A stretch of DNA of 64,000 bases from Paenibacillus illinoisensis NBRC 15959 (GTDB lineage Bacteria; Bacillota; Bacilli; Paenibacillales; Paenibacillaceae): NCBI RefSeq assembly GCF_004000925.1, contig NZ_BIME01000006.1, forward strand, positions 248,001-312,000, read 5' to 3'. Under the pieces are notes generated by a model. The model worked only from the letters and a program-made list of their open reading frames with translations. It was not told where the DNA came from and did no database searches. A program made the position numbers and the translations under genes. This document shows positions 27,188 to 34,837 of this stretch, piece by piece. The stretch's first letter is position 1, and each line of letters opens with the position of its first letter.

Positions 27188-28081
27188 ATGACAAATACGA
27201 CGAAGGCACCTGGAGAGACGAAAGTTGGCTTTATCGGTACAGGCGTTATGGGGAAAAGCATGGCAGGTCATATCCAGAAAGCGGGATATCCGCTGCATGT
27301 GTATACCCGCACAGCTGCGAAAGCGGAAGCGTTGGTGAATGAAGGGGCCGTTTGGCACGATACACCAGGCAAGCTTGCGGCTGAGTGTGATGTCATCATC
27401 ACCATGGTAGGATATCCGAAGGATGTAGAGGAGATTTATCTTGGTGAGGACGGTCTTGTAGCGAATGCCAAACCGGGTTCAACCCTGATTGATATGACGA
27501 CATCCAGTCCCATGCTGGCTGCTCGCATCTTCGAGGCGGCAGAAGCCAAGGGGCTGCATGCATTGGATGCACCCGTATCGGGTGGAGATATTGGCGCACG
27601 CGATGGCAAGCTGTCCATCATGGTTGGTGGCACCGAGGAAGCATTCGAAGCGGTACGACCTCTGTTCGAGTGTATGGGCACCAACATTGTATTGCAGGGC
27701 AAGGCGGGTTCCGGTCAGCACACCAAAATGTGCAACCAGATTGCCATTGCATCCGGCATGATGGGCGTATGCGAAGCACTCGCCTATGCCAAGAGTTCGG
27801 GGCTTGACGCGGAGAACGTGCTGAAGAGCATTGCTACCGGGGCAGCCGGAAGCTGGTCGCTGAGCAATCTCGGTCCGCGCATGATCGCAGGCGATTTCGA
27901 GCCTGGATTCTATGTGAAACATTTTATCAAAGACATGGGAATCGCCCTCGAATCGGCCAAGGCCTTGGGCATGAAGACACCAGGGCTGGCACTGGCTGAA
28001 TCCCTGTATCAGGAAATATCCAGAAACGGTCTGGATGAGAAGGGCACGCAGGTGCTCTATACGTACTATCTTCAAGCATAA
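27188..28081 (+). CDS. NAD(P)-dependent beta-hydroxyacid dehydrogenase (3-hydroxyisobutyrate dehydrogenase family)
   Basis: A 297-residue Rossmann-fold oxidoreductase. GFIGTGVMG (14-22) binds the dinucleotide, Arg41 after the second strand suggests preference for NADP(H), APVSGGDIGA (128-137) binds substrate, and the catalytic lysine is K180 in GSGQHTKMCNQ, with N184 beside it. Family members act on 3-hydroxyisobutyrate, tartronate semialdehyde or similar acids. Being 108 bp after the AraC gene on the same strand, it may belong to the sugar locus, for example handling a uronic-acid-derived semialdehyde, but an independent role is possible. ATG follows AAGGAGGAAACCTACG. Confidence 0.85.
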   Translation: MTNTTKAPGETKVGFIGTGVMGKSMAGHIQKAGYPLHVYTRTAAKAEALVNEGAVWHDTPGKLAAECDVIITMVGYPKDVEEIYLGEDGLVANAKPGSTLIDMTTSSPMLAARIFEAAEAKGLHALDAPVSGGDIGARDGKLSIMVGGTEEAFEAVRPLFECMGTNIVLQGKAGSGQHTKMCNQIAIASGMMGVCEALAYAKSSGLDAENVLKSIATGAAGSWSLSNLGPRMIAGDFEPGFYVKHFIKDMGIALESAKALGMKTPGLALAESLYQEISRNGLDEKGTQVLYTYYLQA

Positions 28082-28101
28082 ATCGCATTTGTGGTAAGCC
28101 G

Positions 28102-28146
28102 CAGCGTGTTCTTTTTCTTAAGTGGAAAGGGATGCGCTGTTTTTTT
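28102..28146 (+). terminator. Probable terminator after the dehydrogenase gene
   Basis: CAGCG (28102-28106) pairs with CGCTG (28135-28139), followed by seven T. The stem is short and the loop long, so this is moderate evidence. The stretch 28147-28376 holds no gene-like frame. Confidence 0.45.
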
Positions 28147-28376
28147 AGAATTTTCAATGGATCGCATGTGTCTAAAGTCACAATATTGGTTAAATATTTT
28201 CGTATACTTTGGTTTGTGCAAGGAAATTAGGCCTGATGACCTTTATTTTTATCCGTCTTCATCCGACATAAGTAATAGAAGTTTACATAATGGAAGTCCA
28301 AAGATGTTGTTATGTTGTTCAATTGTCGTAACCGATCACCTGTAACTCACACTAAATTTTAGAACGGAGCTTGCCC

Positions 28377-29120
28377 ATGTTCAAAAAAATCCTGTCTCTG
28401 TTCAAGACACAGCCAGAGCTTGCGAGTTCAATTACGGCCTCGGCCCCCGCGATGCCTGATACGGGCCCCGCACCTGCCCGAATGATGCGGAGCAGACGCA
28501 AATCTAAATCCAAATCCAAACATGAGGCAGCCTGGATCAGCGAGCCGGAAGAACCGACAACAGCAGAACGACTGTACAGTCTCCCGGGACAATACAAAGT
28601 TTTGAGTGATCTGCTCGTTGCCAATCCCAAATCCCGTTCAGGCTATTCTCAGATTGATCATGTTGTTATTGGTCCGCGGGGGATCTTCGTCATCGAGACC
28701 CGTAACCTGACAACCGGCGAGATTCGGGGTGGGCGCAGAGAGGCCAACTGGACGGTCAGTACCAGTCGCATTAAGATGTATAATCCTCTGATGCAGCATC
28801 GGGGCCATGTTGAGGCAGTTCATGCACACCTCGGAGATTATAAGCGGATCCGCATGATTTCCATGGTGACCTTCACCAATCGCTGCCGGATCAGTGTCGA
28901 TCCTGCGGTGCGGTATGTGAATTCCGATGAACTGGTGATATATGATCATGAATTGGTTGAGACCATTCTGCGCAAAACGGAAAGACTCGAAGCAGAAGTG
29001 CCTGAAACGTTGTTTAAGGAGCAGGATATTCAGGCTATCTATTCCCTGCTGTCGTCAGCCAATTGCACAGAGCCTCAGACTAGGGCGGAACATATCGAGA
29101 AGGCTAAGGGGATTAAATAG
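28377..29120 (+). CDS. NERD domain protein
   Basis: About 247 residues from ATG 28377, 7 bases after GGAG (a TTG two codons upstream is also open). The N-terminal 50 residues are basic and low complexity (SRRKSKSKSKHE). The core, about 60-190, is a nuclease-related domain: 'YKVLSDLLV', 'SQIDHVVIGPRGIFVIETRN' with the acidic D-V-V / E-T-K-like pattern of PD-(D/E)xK folds, here E-T-R. NERD proteins are presumed nucleic-acid-processing enzymes; the Lys to Arg change at the last motif position may reduce catalysis. It is a single gene, closed by a hairpin. Confidence 0.8.
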   Translation: MFKKILSLFKTQPELASSITASAPAMPDTGPAPARMMRSRRKSKSKSKHEAAWISEPEEPTTAERLYSLPGQYKVLSDLLVANPKSRSGYSQIDHVVIGPRGIFVIETRNLTTGEIRGGRREANWTVSTSRIKMYNPLMQHRGHVEAVHAHLGDYKRIRMISMVTFTNRCRISVDPAVRYVNSDELVIYDHELVETILRKTERLEAEVPETLFKEQDIQAIYSLLSSANCTEPQTRAEHIEKAKGIK

Positions 29121-29142
29121 CGTATAGATAGGTTTCTTGCAG

Positions 29143-29177
29143 ACACTGTAGTCCTTCGGGATGACAGTGTTTTTTTG
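29143..29177 (+). terminator. Terminator of the NERD gene
   Basis: ACACTGT/ACAGTGT stem with an inner GTCC/GGGAT helix, followed by eight T. Confidence 0.75.
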
Positions 29178-29394
29178 TACTTTTGTCGGGGGCATCCAGT
29201 CATGACAGCTCAAGGAGACAGGTACATCGTCGTATACACCCAGAATTTAACTTATGTTAGAATGTAGACCAATACTTACCTGTGAATACGGCATGTTATC
29301 CGAAGATGAATCAAATGGAGAATAGGAATTCAATCGTACATGCCATGGTTAATGTAGATTAGATGCATACATAAGATAAGGGGAAGATTATACC

Positions 29395-30237
29395 ATGAGA
29401 TGGACACAACCGATTCGGATGTTTACCGTGATCTTCAGCTTGGCTGCAGTTTTATCCGCATGCGGCGGAGGGGCCAAGGAAGCAGCCACCCCAGAGCCTG
29501 CCCAGGAGACAGCTGAAGCGACAGCAACAGAGCCGTCCGGTGTCAATACGGCAGAAGAGGATCGTGAGAGCAATGCGGCGGAACCAGCCTCCACTGCTAC
29601 GGAAACGTTGAAAGAACTGCAGGATCAATATGCTGACAAGCTGGGCTATATCCGTATTCCGCTGGACGACCATCCGGTTCGCCGGGTTAGTGAGGAAGGG
29701 TCCAAGAATATTAACGTTGCCAATTACAGCGATACTGTCGTGGATATGAATGCGGAGGTTCCGATTCATGCCAATACACAGCGTTTAATCGATGACGCCT
29801 TTCCTTTCTTTACAACTGTACAGGCACCTGACGTGACCTATATCACTTGGGATGAAGCTACGAACCTGGAACGGGCCATGGTCAAGACATTGTTTATTTC
29901 TCGTGAAGGTCTGCTGATTACCGAAGATGCGATGAATAACAAGAATTACAGCAGCCAATCGTTTCAGGATTCCATGGATTTCTTCAGAGTCACCGCGAAA
30001 TTCGAATCCATGGCTCCGGTTGCACAGCATCCATATGACATTACGTTAAGCGAACTCTACGACAAGGCCCGCAAGTCATGGGGGGAGCTGGCAGCAATGG
30101 ATCCCAAGCAGGATGAGGCAGCGTTTGCTGAGAAGTACCAAACGGCGAGAACCGATGCCAATAATGCGATGGGGCTGCTTAACATATTGCTGTCTACGAA
30201 TGAGGAAGAGCGTATGGAGCAGACATACGGAAAGTAG
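29395..30237 (+). CDS. Lipoprotein of unknown function
   Basis: A 280-residue lipoprotein with signal peptide ending VLSAC (C23), GGG, and an Ala/Glu/Thr-rich linker to about residue 70. The mature domain is alpha/beta and without recognised motifs. ATG follows AAGGGGAAGATTATACC. It is a single gene with its own terminator. The function is not evident. Confidence 0.7.
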   Translation: MRWTQPIRMFTVIFSLAAVLSACGGGAKEAATPEPAQETAEATATEPSGVNTAEEDRESNAAEPASTATETLKELQDQYADKLGYIRIPLDDHPVRRVSEEGSKNINVANYSDTVVDMNAEVPIHANTQRLIDDAFPFFTTVQAPDVTYITWDEATNLERAMVKTLFISREGLLITEDAMNNKNYSSQSFQDSMDFFRVTAKFESMAPVAQHPYDITLSELYDKARKSWGELAAMDPKQDEAAFAEKYQTARTDANNAMGLLNILLSTNEEERMEQTYGK

Positions 30238-30290
30238 AAGCGCGGCTTGTCCCATTCATGGATGGCCCAACAACCGACCAACATAAATGA

Positions 30291-30322
30291 AAGGTCCATC
30301 CGATAAGCGGATGGACCTTTTT
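30291..30322. terminator. Bidirectional terminator between convergent genes
   Basis: AAGGTCCATCCG pairs with CGGATGGACCTT around a short ATAAG loop, with T tract on the plus strand and A tract on the other side. Confidence 0.8.
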
Positions 30323-30338
30323 CGGTCATTTTCTATAT

Positions 30339-31007
30339 TCAAGGCAGATGAATGGTTTGAATATGATCGGTATGCATAATCAAGGTCTGACCTTCTGCCT
30401 CTACCAGTTCAATCAGCTTATTATCTGCGGCCTTCAGCAATCCAGCCCGATATGGCTTGTCACCAAGATTCAGGATGACAAGTTCACCAACCATTTTCTG
30501 AAGCTGTTGGTCCATTGTCCGGGAAAGAGGCATGGACGCAGGCTGAATGGGGAAATGCTGCTGGCTTAGGGAATAAGGCGTGCTGTTTGTTGGAGAAGGA
30601 ATGATATATTTCAGATGATTGATGGAGACGTAGACCGAATGATGCAGTGGAGAGAAGAAGATGAAGTAATCGTTCATAATGTTCGTAATATAACCGTGCA
30701 GTGTACGCCCGCCTATCGAAATTTCACTGAATCTACCACGAGCATTCATTAATATTTTGCGATACGATATATTGTTGTGATCCATCTCGGGATCAGGCGC
30801 AGGCATGCTGGAGGTGGAACTGGCATCACCCCCTTTGGTTATGTGCATGGATTGAAGGTGATGAAGAGGCACATAGGTGAACCGTTGATCTCCGTAAACA
30901 ACAATCAGGTCCTGACCCATATCAATGATCTCACCCTGAATTGGAAGTTTACAGCCGGATAGTTCCAATTCGATGGATTTTCCAAGCCACATTGTTGGGA
31001 ATTTCAC
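30339..31007 (-). CDS. Three-unit CotB-like protein (Sm-like repeats)
   Basis: A 222-residue protein from the GTG at 31007, 6 bases after GAGGAGG; the frame continues upstream to 31067 but would then overlap the preceding gene, whereas GTG leaves a 13-bp gap. It has three units of about 50 residues ending in strand patterns such as VPLHHLQSMHI, VSINHLKYIIP and MHTDHIQTIHL. This is the same beta-barrel pattern as the repeats of spore coat protein CotB, though without the INRGGP turn and without a serine-rich tail. Position beside cotB and cotH supports a spore coat role. The homology is by pattern and needs a profile search. Confidence 0.6.
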   Translation of the reverse strand: MKFPTMWLGKSIELELSGCKLPIQGEIIDMGQDLIVVYGDQRFTYVPLHHLQSMHITKGGDASSTSSMPAPDPEMDHNNISYRKILMNARGRFSEISIGGRTLHGYITNIMNDYFIFFSPLHHSVYVSINHLKYIIPSPTNSTPYSLSQQHFPIQPASMPLSRTMDQQLQKMVGELVILNLGDKPYRAGLLKAADNKLIELVEAEGQTLIMHTDHIQTIHLP

Positions 31008-31020
31008 AGTATACCTCCTC

Positions 31021-32388
31021 TCAATATAGAATAGACGTCCAAATATATAGGGAAAATAGGCTGACAATTAGACTAATTGGTATCACTATGAAGGTTACTT
31101 TCATATACTGTTTCCAAGAGACTCGAACATGGTGGGTCTTCAAAATATACATCCAGATCAACGTTGCTAGAGTACCTATGGGTGTCAGCAAGGCTCCAAT
31201 ATCACTTCCTAGAATGTTGGCAAGGTAAGCCAGATGCAGCTGGGTATCACCTAATTGAAGATCGGTTACTGCAAAGGTGCCAATCATGACAGAAGGCAGG
31301 TTATTGAGCAGATTGGATAATAGAGTGAGCATTAGACCCGATACGGCAATGAGACTGGCGTCACCACCTTCTACCATGGGCTTCATCCACTGAACGATAA
31401 CAGCTGTCATTCCAGCCCGGTGAAGACTATCCACGATAATATAAATGCTGAAGGCGAAGAGCAGAATGTGCCAGGGCGTTTGTGTAACTACATCCTTAAG
31501 TCCAGTCCGGGTGCGATACCAACGCACAGCCAGCATCAGAACCACACCAGTGATGGCGACAATCTCCATAGGAATTCCCCACTGCTCAGCGAGAAAGTAT
31601 CCTGCACGAATGAATACAACAATCCCGATACAGACACGGAACAACCACCAGTCTACGCTCTTTCCACTATCCGCTCGTGGTGTATCCTGATTTCCTGTTT
31701 GCAGCGGATGATACCCTGAACCGGATGTGGATTGCATAGACATAGGGTAGTGATGAATAACCTTGGGAATACTTTTGCGAAAATAATAGAACAGCAGTAT
31801 GGTCATCACTATGATCCCCAGCATTGATGGCACAAACATCATCTGGGTGTAGGTATTCAAGTTTAATCCGACCATTTGCAAGGCGATGAGATTAGCGAGA
31901 TTACTAAGTCCGATTGGGGCACTGGAAGCTGTAGCGATGAGTGCACCTGAGATCAGGTAAGGTAATTGCTGATGCACTTTGAGGCGTAGGATGGAACAGA
32001 TTCGGAGGATGATCGGAGTTGTAATCAGTATACTGCCGTCGTTGTTGAAGAAGATCGTCATGAGAAAACACAGTAATAGAATCAGCCAGAATAATCGGAA
32101 GCCGGAGCCTCGTGCCTTTTCTATCATATTGATGGCGATCCAGCGAAAAAAGCCAATGCTCTCGAGAATGATGGACATGACAATGGTCGAGAGAATGGTT
32201 ACAGCAGCGCCGGAAACAATCCCGAAGATGCCAACGATATGAGCGAAGCTGCTCACACCAGTAATAACAAGAAGAAGGGCGCCAAGCGAAGTAGGAATGG
32301 ATTCATTTAATCCGCCTGGTCGCCACATCAGGAAAATGACAGTAATAATAAACACCCCGAAGGTTAACCACAACTGGTAATCAGGCAT
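31021..32388 (-). CDS. ArsB/NhaD-superfamily ion transporter
   Basis: A 455-residue polytopic membrane protein with about eleven helices and the ion-transporter superfamily motif around FNNDGSILITTPIILRI (about 114-130) and its symmetric partner LLNNLPSVMIG near residue 365. ArsB pumps arsenite; NhaD and related proteins exchange Na+/H+ or move di-carboxylates. No arsR or arsC gene is near, so I do not call it an arsenic pump. ATG 32388 begins right after the stop of the small gene upstream, and its ribosome site (GGGAGGTGA) lies inside that gene, so translation is coupled. Confidence 0.78.
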   Translation of the reverse strand: MPDYQLWLTFGVFIITVIFLMWRPGGLNESIPTSLGALLLVITGVSSFAHIVGIFGIVSGAAVTILSTIVMSIILESIGFFRWIAINMIEKARGSGFRLFWLILLLCFLMTIFFNNDGSILITTPIILRICSILRLKVHQQLPYLISGALIATASSAPIGLSNLANLIALQMVGLNLNTYTQMMFVPSMLGIIVMTILLFYYFRKSIPKVIHHYPMSMQSTSGSGYHPLQTGNQDTPRADSGKSVDWWLFRVCIGIVVFIRAGYFLAEQWGIPMEIVAITGVVLMLAVRWYRTRTGLKDVVTQTPWHILLFAFSIYIIVDSLHRAGMTAVIVQWMKPMVEGGDASLIAVSGLMLTLLSNLLNNLPSVMIGTFAVTDLQLGDTQLHLAYLANILGSDIGALLTPIGTLATLIWMYILKTHHVRVSWKQYMKVTFIVIPISLIVSLFSLYIWTSILY

Positions 32389-32529
32389 TTACTGTGATTC
32401 ACCTCCCAGGGGGAGAAGTCCTGGTGGAGATTGAATCGAATGTTCGTGGGTTGGAGTGGGCCTTCTTCCAGGTAGAACGATCCAGTACAAAGGCACACCG
32501 ATTAAGACAACAGCAACGAAGATCAACAT
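32389..32529 (-). CDS. 46-residue single-pass membrane protein upstream of the transporter
   Basis: A short frame from ATG 32529 preceded by AAAGGGGGGAAACATC. The product has an N-terminal hydrophobic helix (MLIFVAVVLIGVPLYWIVL) and a proline-rich tail (PTPTHEHSIQSPPGLLP). Its TAA stop at 32391-32389 touches the ATG of the ion transporter. The good ribosome site, perfect coupling and membrane character support a real gene, perhaps an accessory subunit of the transporter. Not recognised. Confidence 0.6.
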   Translation of the reverse strand: MLIFVAVVLIGVPLYWIVLPGRRPTPTHEHSIQSPPGLLPLGGESQ

Positions 32530-32576
32530 GATGTTTCCCCCCTTTAAACTGGTTGATAACCTAAGCTGTCACGTGA

Positions 32577-33329
32577 TTAGCAGGATCTCTTTTTGCCGCC
32601 GGACTTGTTGCCACCGGATTTATTCCCGCCAGACTTGTTTCCTTTGGATTGGTTGCCTTGGTTGCCGCGCGAACGGTTACCTTGAGCTCCTTGTGAACGG
32701 TTACCGCGTGATTGATTGCCTTGAGCGCCTTGTTGGGCACCTTGGGAGCGATTGCCCCGGTTACCTTGAGCGGCCTGATTACCCTGGGATTGGTTGCCTT
32801 GAGTAGCCTGATTCCCTTGAGAACGATTGCCTTGAGCAGCTTGGTTTCCTTGGCTCGTGTTATTACCATTGTTGTTGCTGTTGTTAGAGTTATTGCTATT
32901 ATTGTTGTTACTACCGCGTACAATGGATACCGATTTCACATGCTGCAGGGGAATACGAACGATCTCCTGATTTTTCAAAGCCAAAATTAATTGGTTCTGA
33001 TTGGCATCGGCCAGGATGCCTTCGACTTTCTCAGGACCTCCCCGGTTGATCTGTACACGACGGAAGCGGAGTGCTTGCATAACCCCGAGAAACGTATTGG
33101 ATGGAATAGGGTTGCCCATGGCTGCCGCTCTGTTTCCACCGGAACGGCCTGTGTCTGTGATGCTTTTAACATGAGTTTCATTGACATAGACGATGCCTTC
33201 CTTGCAGCTCATCGCCATGTAGTCCCAGCGCACGTCCATCAGCGTGCCCGTTACGGAATCTGGGCCACCCCGGTTAATCTTGATCTCTCTTCCGAGCAAA
33301 CCTCTCATACCTTGACCGTTCATAGACAT
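32577..33329 (-). CDS. cotB: Spore coat protein CotB-like, with serine-repeat tail
   Basis: 250 residues from ATG 33329 (MSMNGQ), behind GGAAGGGG; the frame opens 26 codons earlier but without a ribosome site. Two Sm-like units, about 10-57 and 80-136, both carry the CotB hallmark INRGGP (18-23 and 94-99) and end in ETHVKSI and LQHVKSV. An Asn-rich tract (141-157) leads to a 92-residue tail of short G-N-Q/R-S-Q/R-G repeats with twelve serines, ending KSGG x3 and KKRSC. Bacillus subtilis CotB has a comparable serine/lysine/arginine-rich tail phosphorylated by CotH, whose homologue lies divergently 337 bp away. The tail here is richer in Gly/Asn/Gln. Expected in the outer spore coat. Confidence 0.85.
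   Translation of the reverse strand: MSMNGQGMRGLLGREIKINRGGPDSVTGTLMDVRWDYMAMSCKEGIVYVNETHVKSITDTGRSGGNRAAAMGNPIPSNTFLGVMQALRFRRVQINRGGPEKVEGILADANQNQLILALKNQEIVRIPLQHVKSVSIVRGSNNNNSNNSNNSNNNGNNTSQGNQAAQGNRSQGNQATQGNQSQGNQAAQGNRGNRSQGAQQGAQGNQSRGNRSQGAQGNRSRGNQGNQSKGNKSGGNKSGGNKSGGKKRSC
32580..32860 (-). repeat. Degenerate tandem repeats encoding the CotB tail
   Basis: Imperfect short repeats, nine to fifteen bases long, coding for GNQ, GNRSQ, GAQ and NKSGG units. The three NKSGG units at 32592-32636 are the most regular. Confidence 0.75.
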
Positions 33330-33666
33330 TGTGTTGTGCCCCTTCCGTGATATAAGTTCAGATGGACAAAAATGGCGGATGTTTTGTTGATCCCTTCCAT
33401 TCGTCATTCGTGTCTGTCTGTAGTTTAATCATATGAAACATGCTTAATAGAGGGACTAGCCGGACAACCATTTCCATACTATTTTGGCTATAATCTATGA
33501 AAAGATGATGGTAATCATAGATTAATGGCACGATTACTCCGCATCCCGGAAGGTTGGCTTGTAGGTACTCTGAATGGAACTGTGTATCTGCCCTTACGGC
33601 TTGCTGTGCTCCTGCATAGGATGATGTAACAGCCTACGGGCAATCTCAGGAGTCTTCGAAAGGCGG
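33330..33666. other. Divergent cotB-cotH promoter region
   Basis: 337 bases without a gene-like frame. It holds a perfect 10-bp inverted repeat at 33491-33524. Candidate sporulation -10 boxes (CATACTATT on plus, CATATGATT on minus) each miss the sigma-K consensus CATANNNTA by one base and lack a convincing -35, so I do not assign promoters. Confidence 0.5.
33491..33524. repeat. Inverted repeat in the cotB-cotH spacer
   Basis: TAATCTATGA at 33491-33500 and its exact reverse complement TCATAGATTA at 33515-33524, with 14 bases between. There is no T run, so an operator for a dimeric regulator is more likely than a terminator. Confidence 0.55.
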
Positions 33667-34719
33667 ATGGAAATGGCTCTACCTGTCTACCACATCACGG
33701 TGTCCGATAACGAGTATCAACAGTTAACATCAGATATCTGGTCAGATACGTTTGTGAACGGAACGATGCAGATGGACGGCAAACCGCTTCCCATCCGAAT
33801 TCGATACCGGGGAGGGCACACACGTGGCTATGTCAAAAAGTCTTTCGAAATTCGAACGTCCAGCAGAACATTTCATTTTAATGCCGAGTATGATGATCCC
33901 TCATTGCTGCGCAATGCACTCTCGTTCCGTTTTTTCGAATCCCTTCGTGTTCCGGCTCCGTCGACGCAGCACTGCATACTGTATCTTAACGGACAGCTGG
34001 AGGGTGTCTATTTGTGTATTGAGGGAGTTAAATCGTTCTTTTTTCGGCAGCGAAAAATGCCTGTTCGAAGCATCTTCTATGCGGTAAACGATCATGCGGG
34101 ATTTGCACTCAATTCGACTGAAGCAAACTCGGATCTACTATCCGGATACACACTGATTCGCGGCAAGGACGAGGATCGCACGAGGCTCCGTACCTTTATC
34201 CAGCAGCTAAATACGAAGTCGAGGCAGGATCTGCTTCGCTTTTTGCAGGCGAGAATGGATACGGATAACTATTTGCGCTGGCTGAGTGGAGCTGTACTTA
34301 CAGGCAATTTCGATGGATTCCATCAGAATTACACATGGTATGAGAAGATCAAGACCCGGAGGTATGGTATCCTTCCCTGGGATTATGAAGGGACTTGGGG
34401 AAGAAACTGTTATGGCGCAAGAGTAGATCCGAACCTCGTACGGATTCAGGGATATAACAAACTGACCGGACGGCTGCTGGCTTTCCGCCTTTTCCGTCAG
34501 CAGTACAAGCGAATGATGAAGCAGCATCTAACGAACGTTTTCACCGAGAAACGAATTATGCCGGTAGTGTATCGATTACACGGTCAGATCCGTGAAGCTG
34601 TGGAGCAGGATCCCTACATGAAATGGCCGATGAATGTTTTTTATGGTGAACCCGAGAAGATTCGTACCTATGTGGCAGAGCGCCGGGAGTATCTGCAGAA
34701 GGAGTTACACCGATTGTAG
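33667..34719 (+). CDS. cotH: CotH-family spore coat protein kinase
   Basis: A 350-residue protein of the CotH family, whose members are atypical secretory-type kinases that phosphorylate serines of coat proteins CotB and CotG in the mother cell. The catalytic region shows GNFDGFHQNYTWY and GILPWDYEGTWG; the aspartates D216 and D239 are 23 residues apart, the same spacing as the D228/D251 pair of Bacillus subtilis CotH. RIRYRGGHTRGYVKKSF (44-60) matches the nucleotide-binding strand region. No signal peptide. The start may instead be ATG 33673, which is better spaced from AAAGGCGG. It faces the CotB-like gene, its likely substrate. Confidence 0.88.
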   Translation: MEMALPVYHITVSDNEYQQLTSDIWSDTFVNGTMQMDGKPLPIRIRYRGGHTRGYVKKSFEIRTSSRTFHFNAEYDDPSLLRNALSFRFFESLRVPAPSTQHCILYLNGQLEGVYLCIEGVKSFFFRQRKMPVRSIFYAVNDHAGFALNSTEANSDLLSGYTLIRGKDEDRTRLRTFIQQLNTKSRQDLLRFLQARMDTDNYLRWLSGAVLTGNFDGFHQNYTWYEKIKTRRYGILPWDYEGTWGRNCYGARVDPNLVRIQGYNKLTGRLLAFRLFRQQYKRMMKQHLTNVFTEKRIMPVVYRLHGQIREAVEQDPYMKWPMNVFYGEPEKIRTYVAERREYLQKELHRL

Positions 34720-34837
34720 GTGCCCCGATATATGGTGAAATGATAAACTTTGACCACTGAGACAGGGTCAGGGTTTTTCTGTTTTTTTGAACAGGGGTGT
34801 GATATGTTTTTAAGCATAAGACGGGAACGGGATAAGG

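Noticed and set aside
28091..28345. 84-residue plus-strand frame between the dehydrogenase and NERD genes
   Set aside because: No ribosome site, crosses a terminator-like hairpin and looks non-protein-like.
31021..32388. Naming the ion transporter an arsenic pump (arsB)
   Set aside because: No arsR, arsC or other arsenic gene is nearby and the context is spore coat genes; only the superfamily is supported.
32580..32860. CotB tail repeats as a CRISPR or mobile-element repeat
   Set aside because: The repeats are short, degenerate and in frame with a coding sequence, as expected for a repetitive protein tail.
34748..34782. TGACC/GGTCA hairpin followed by T run before the sensor kinase gene
   Set aside because: Only a 5-bp stem; may terminate cotH but support is too thin for a feature.
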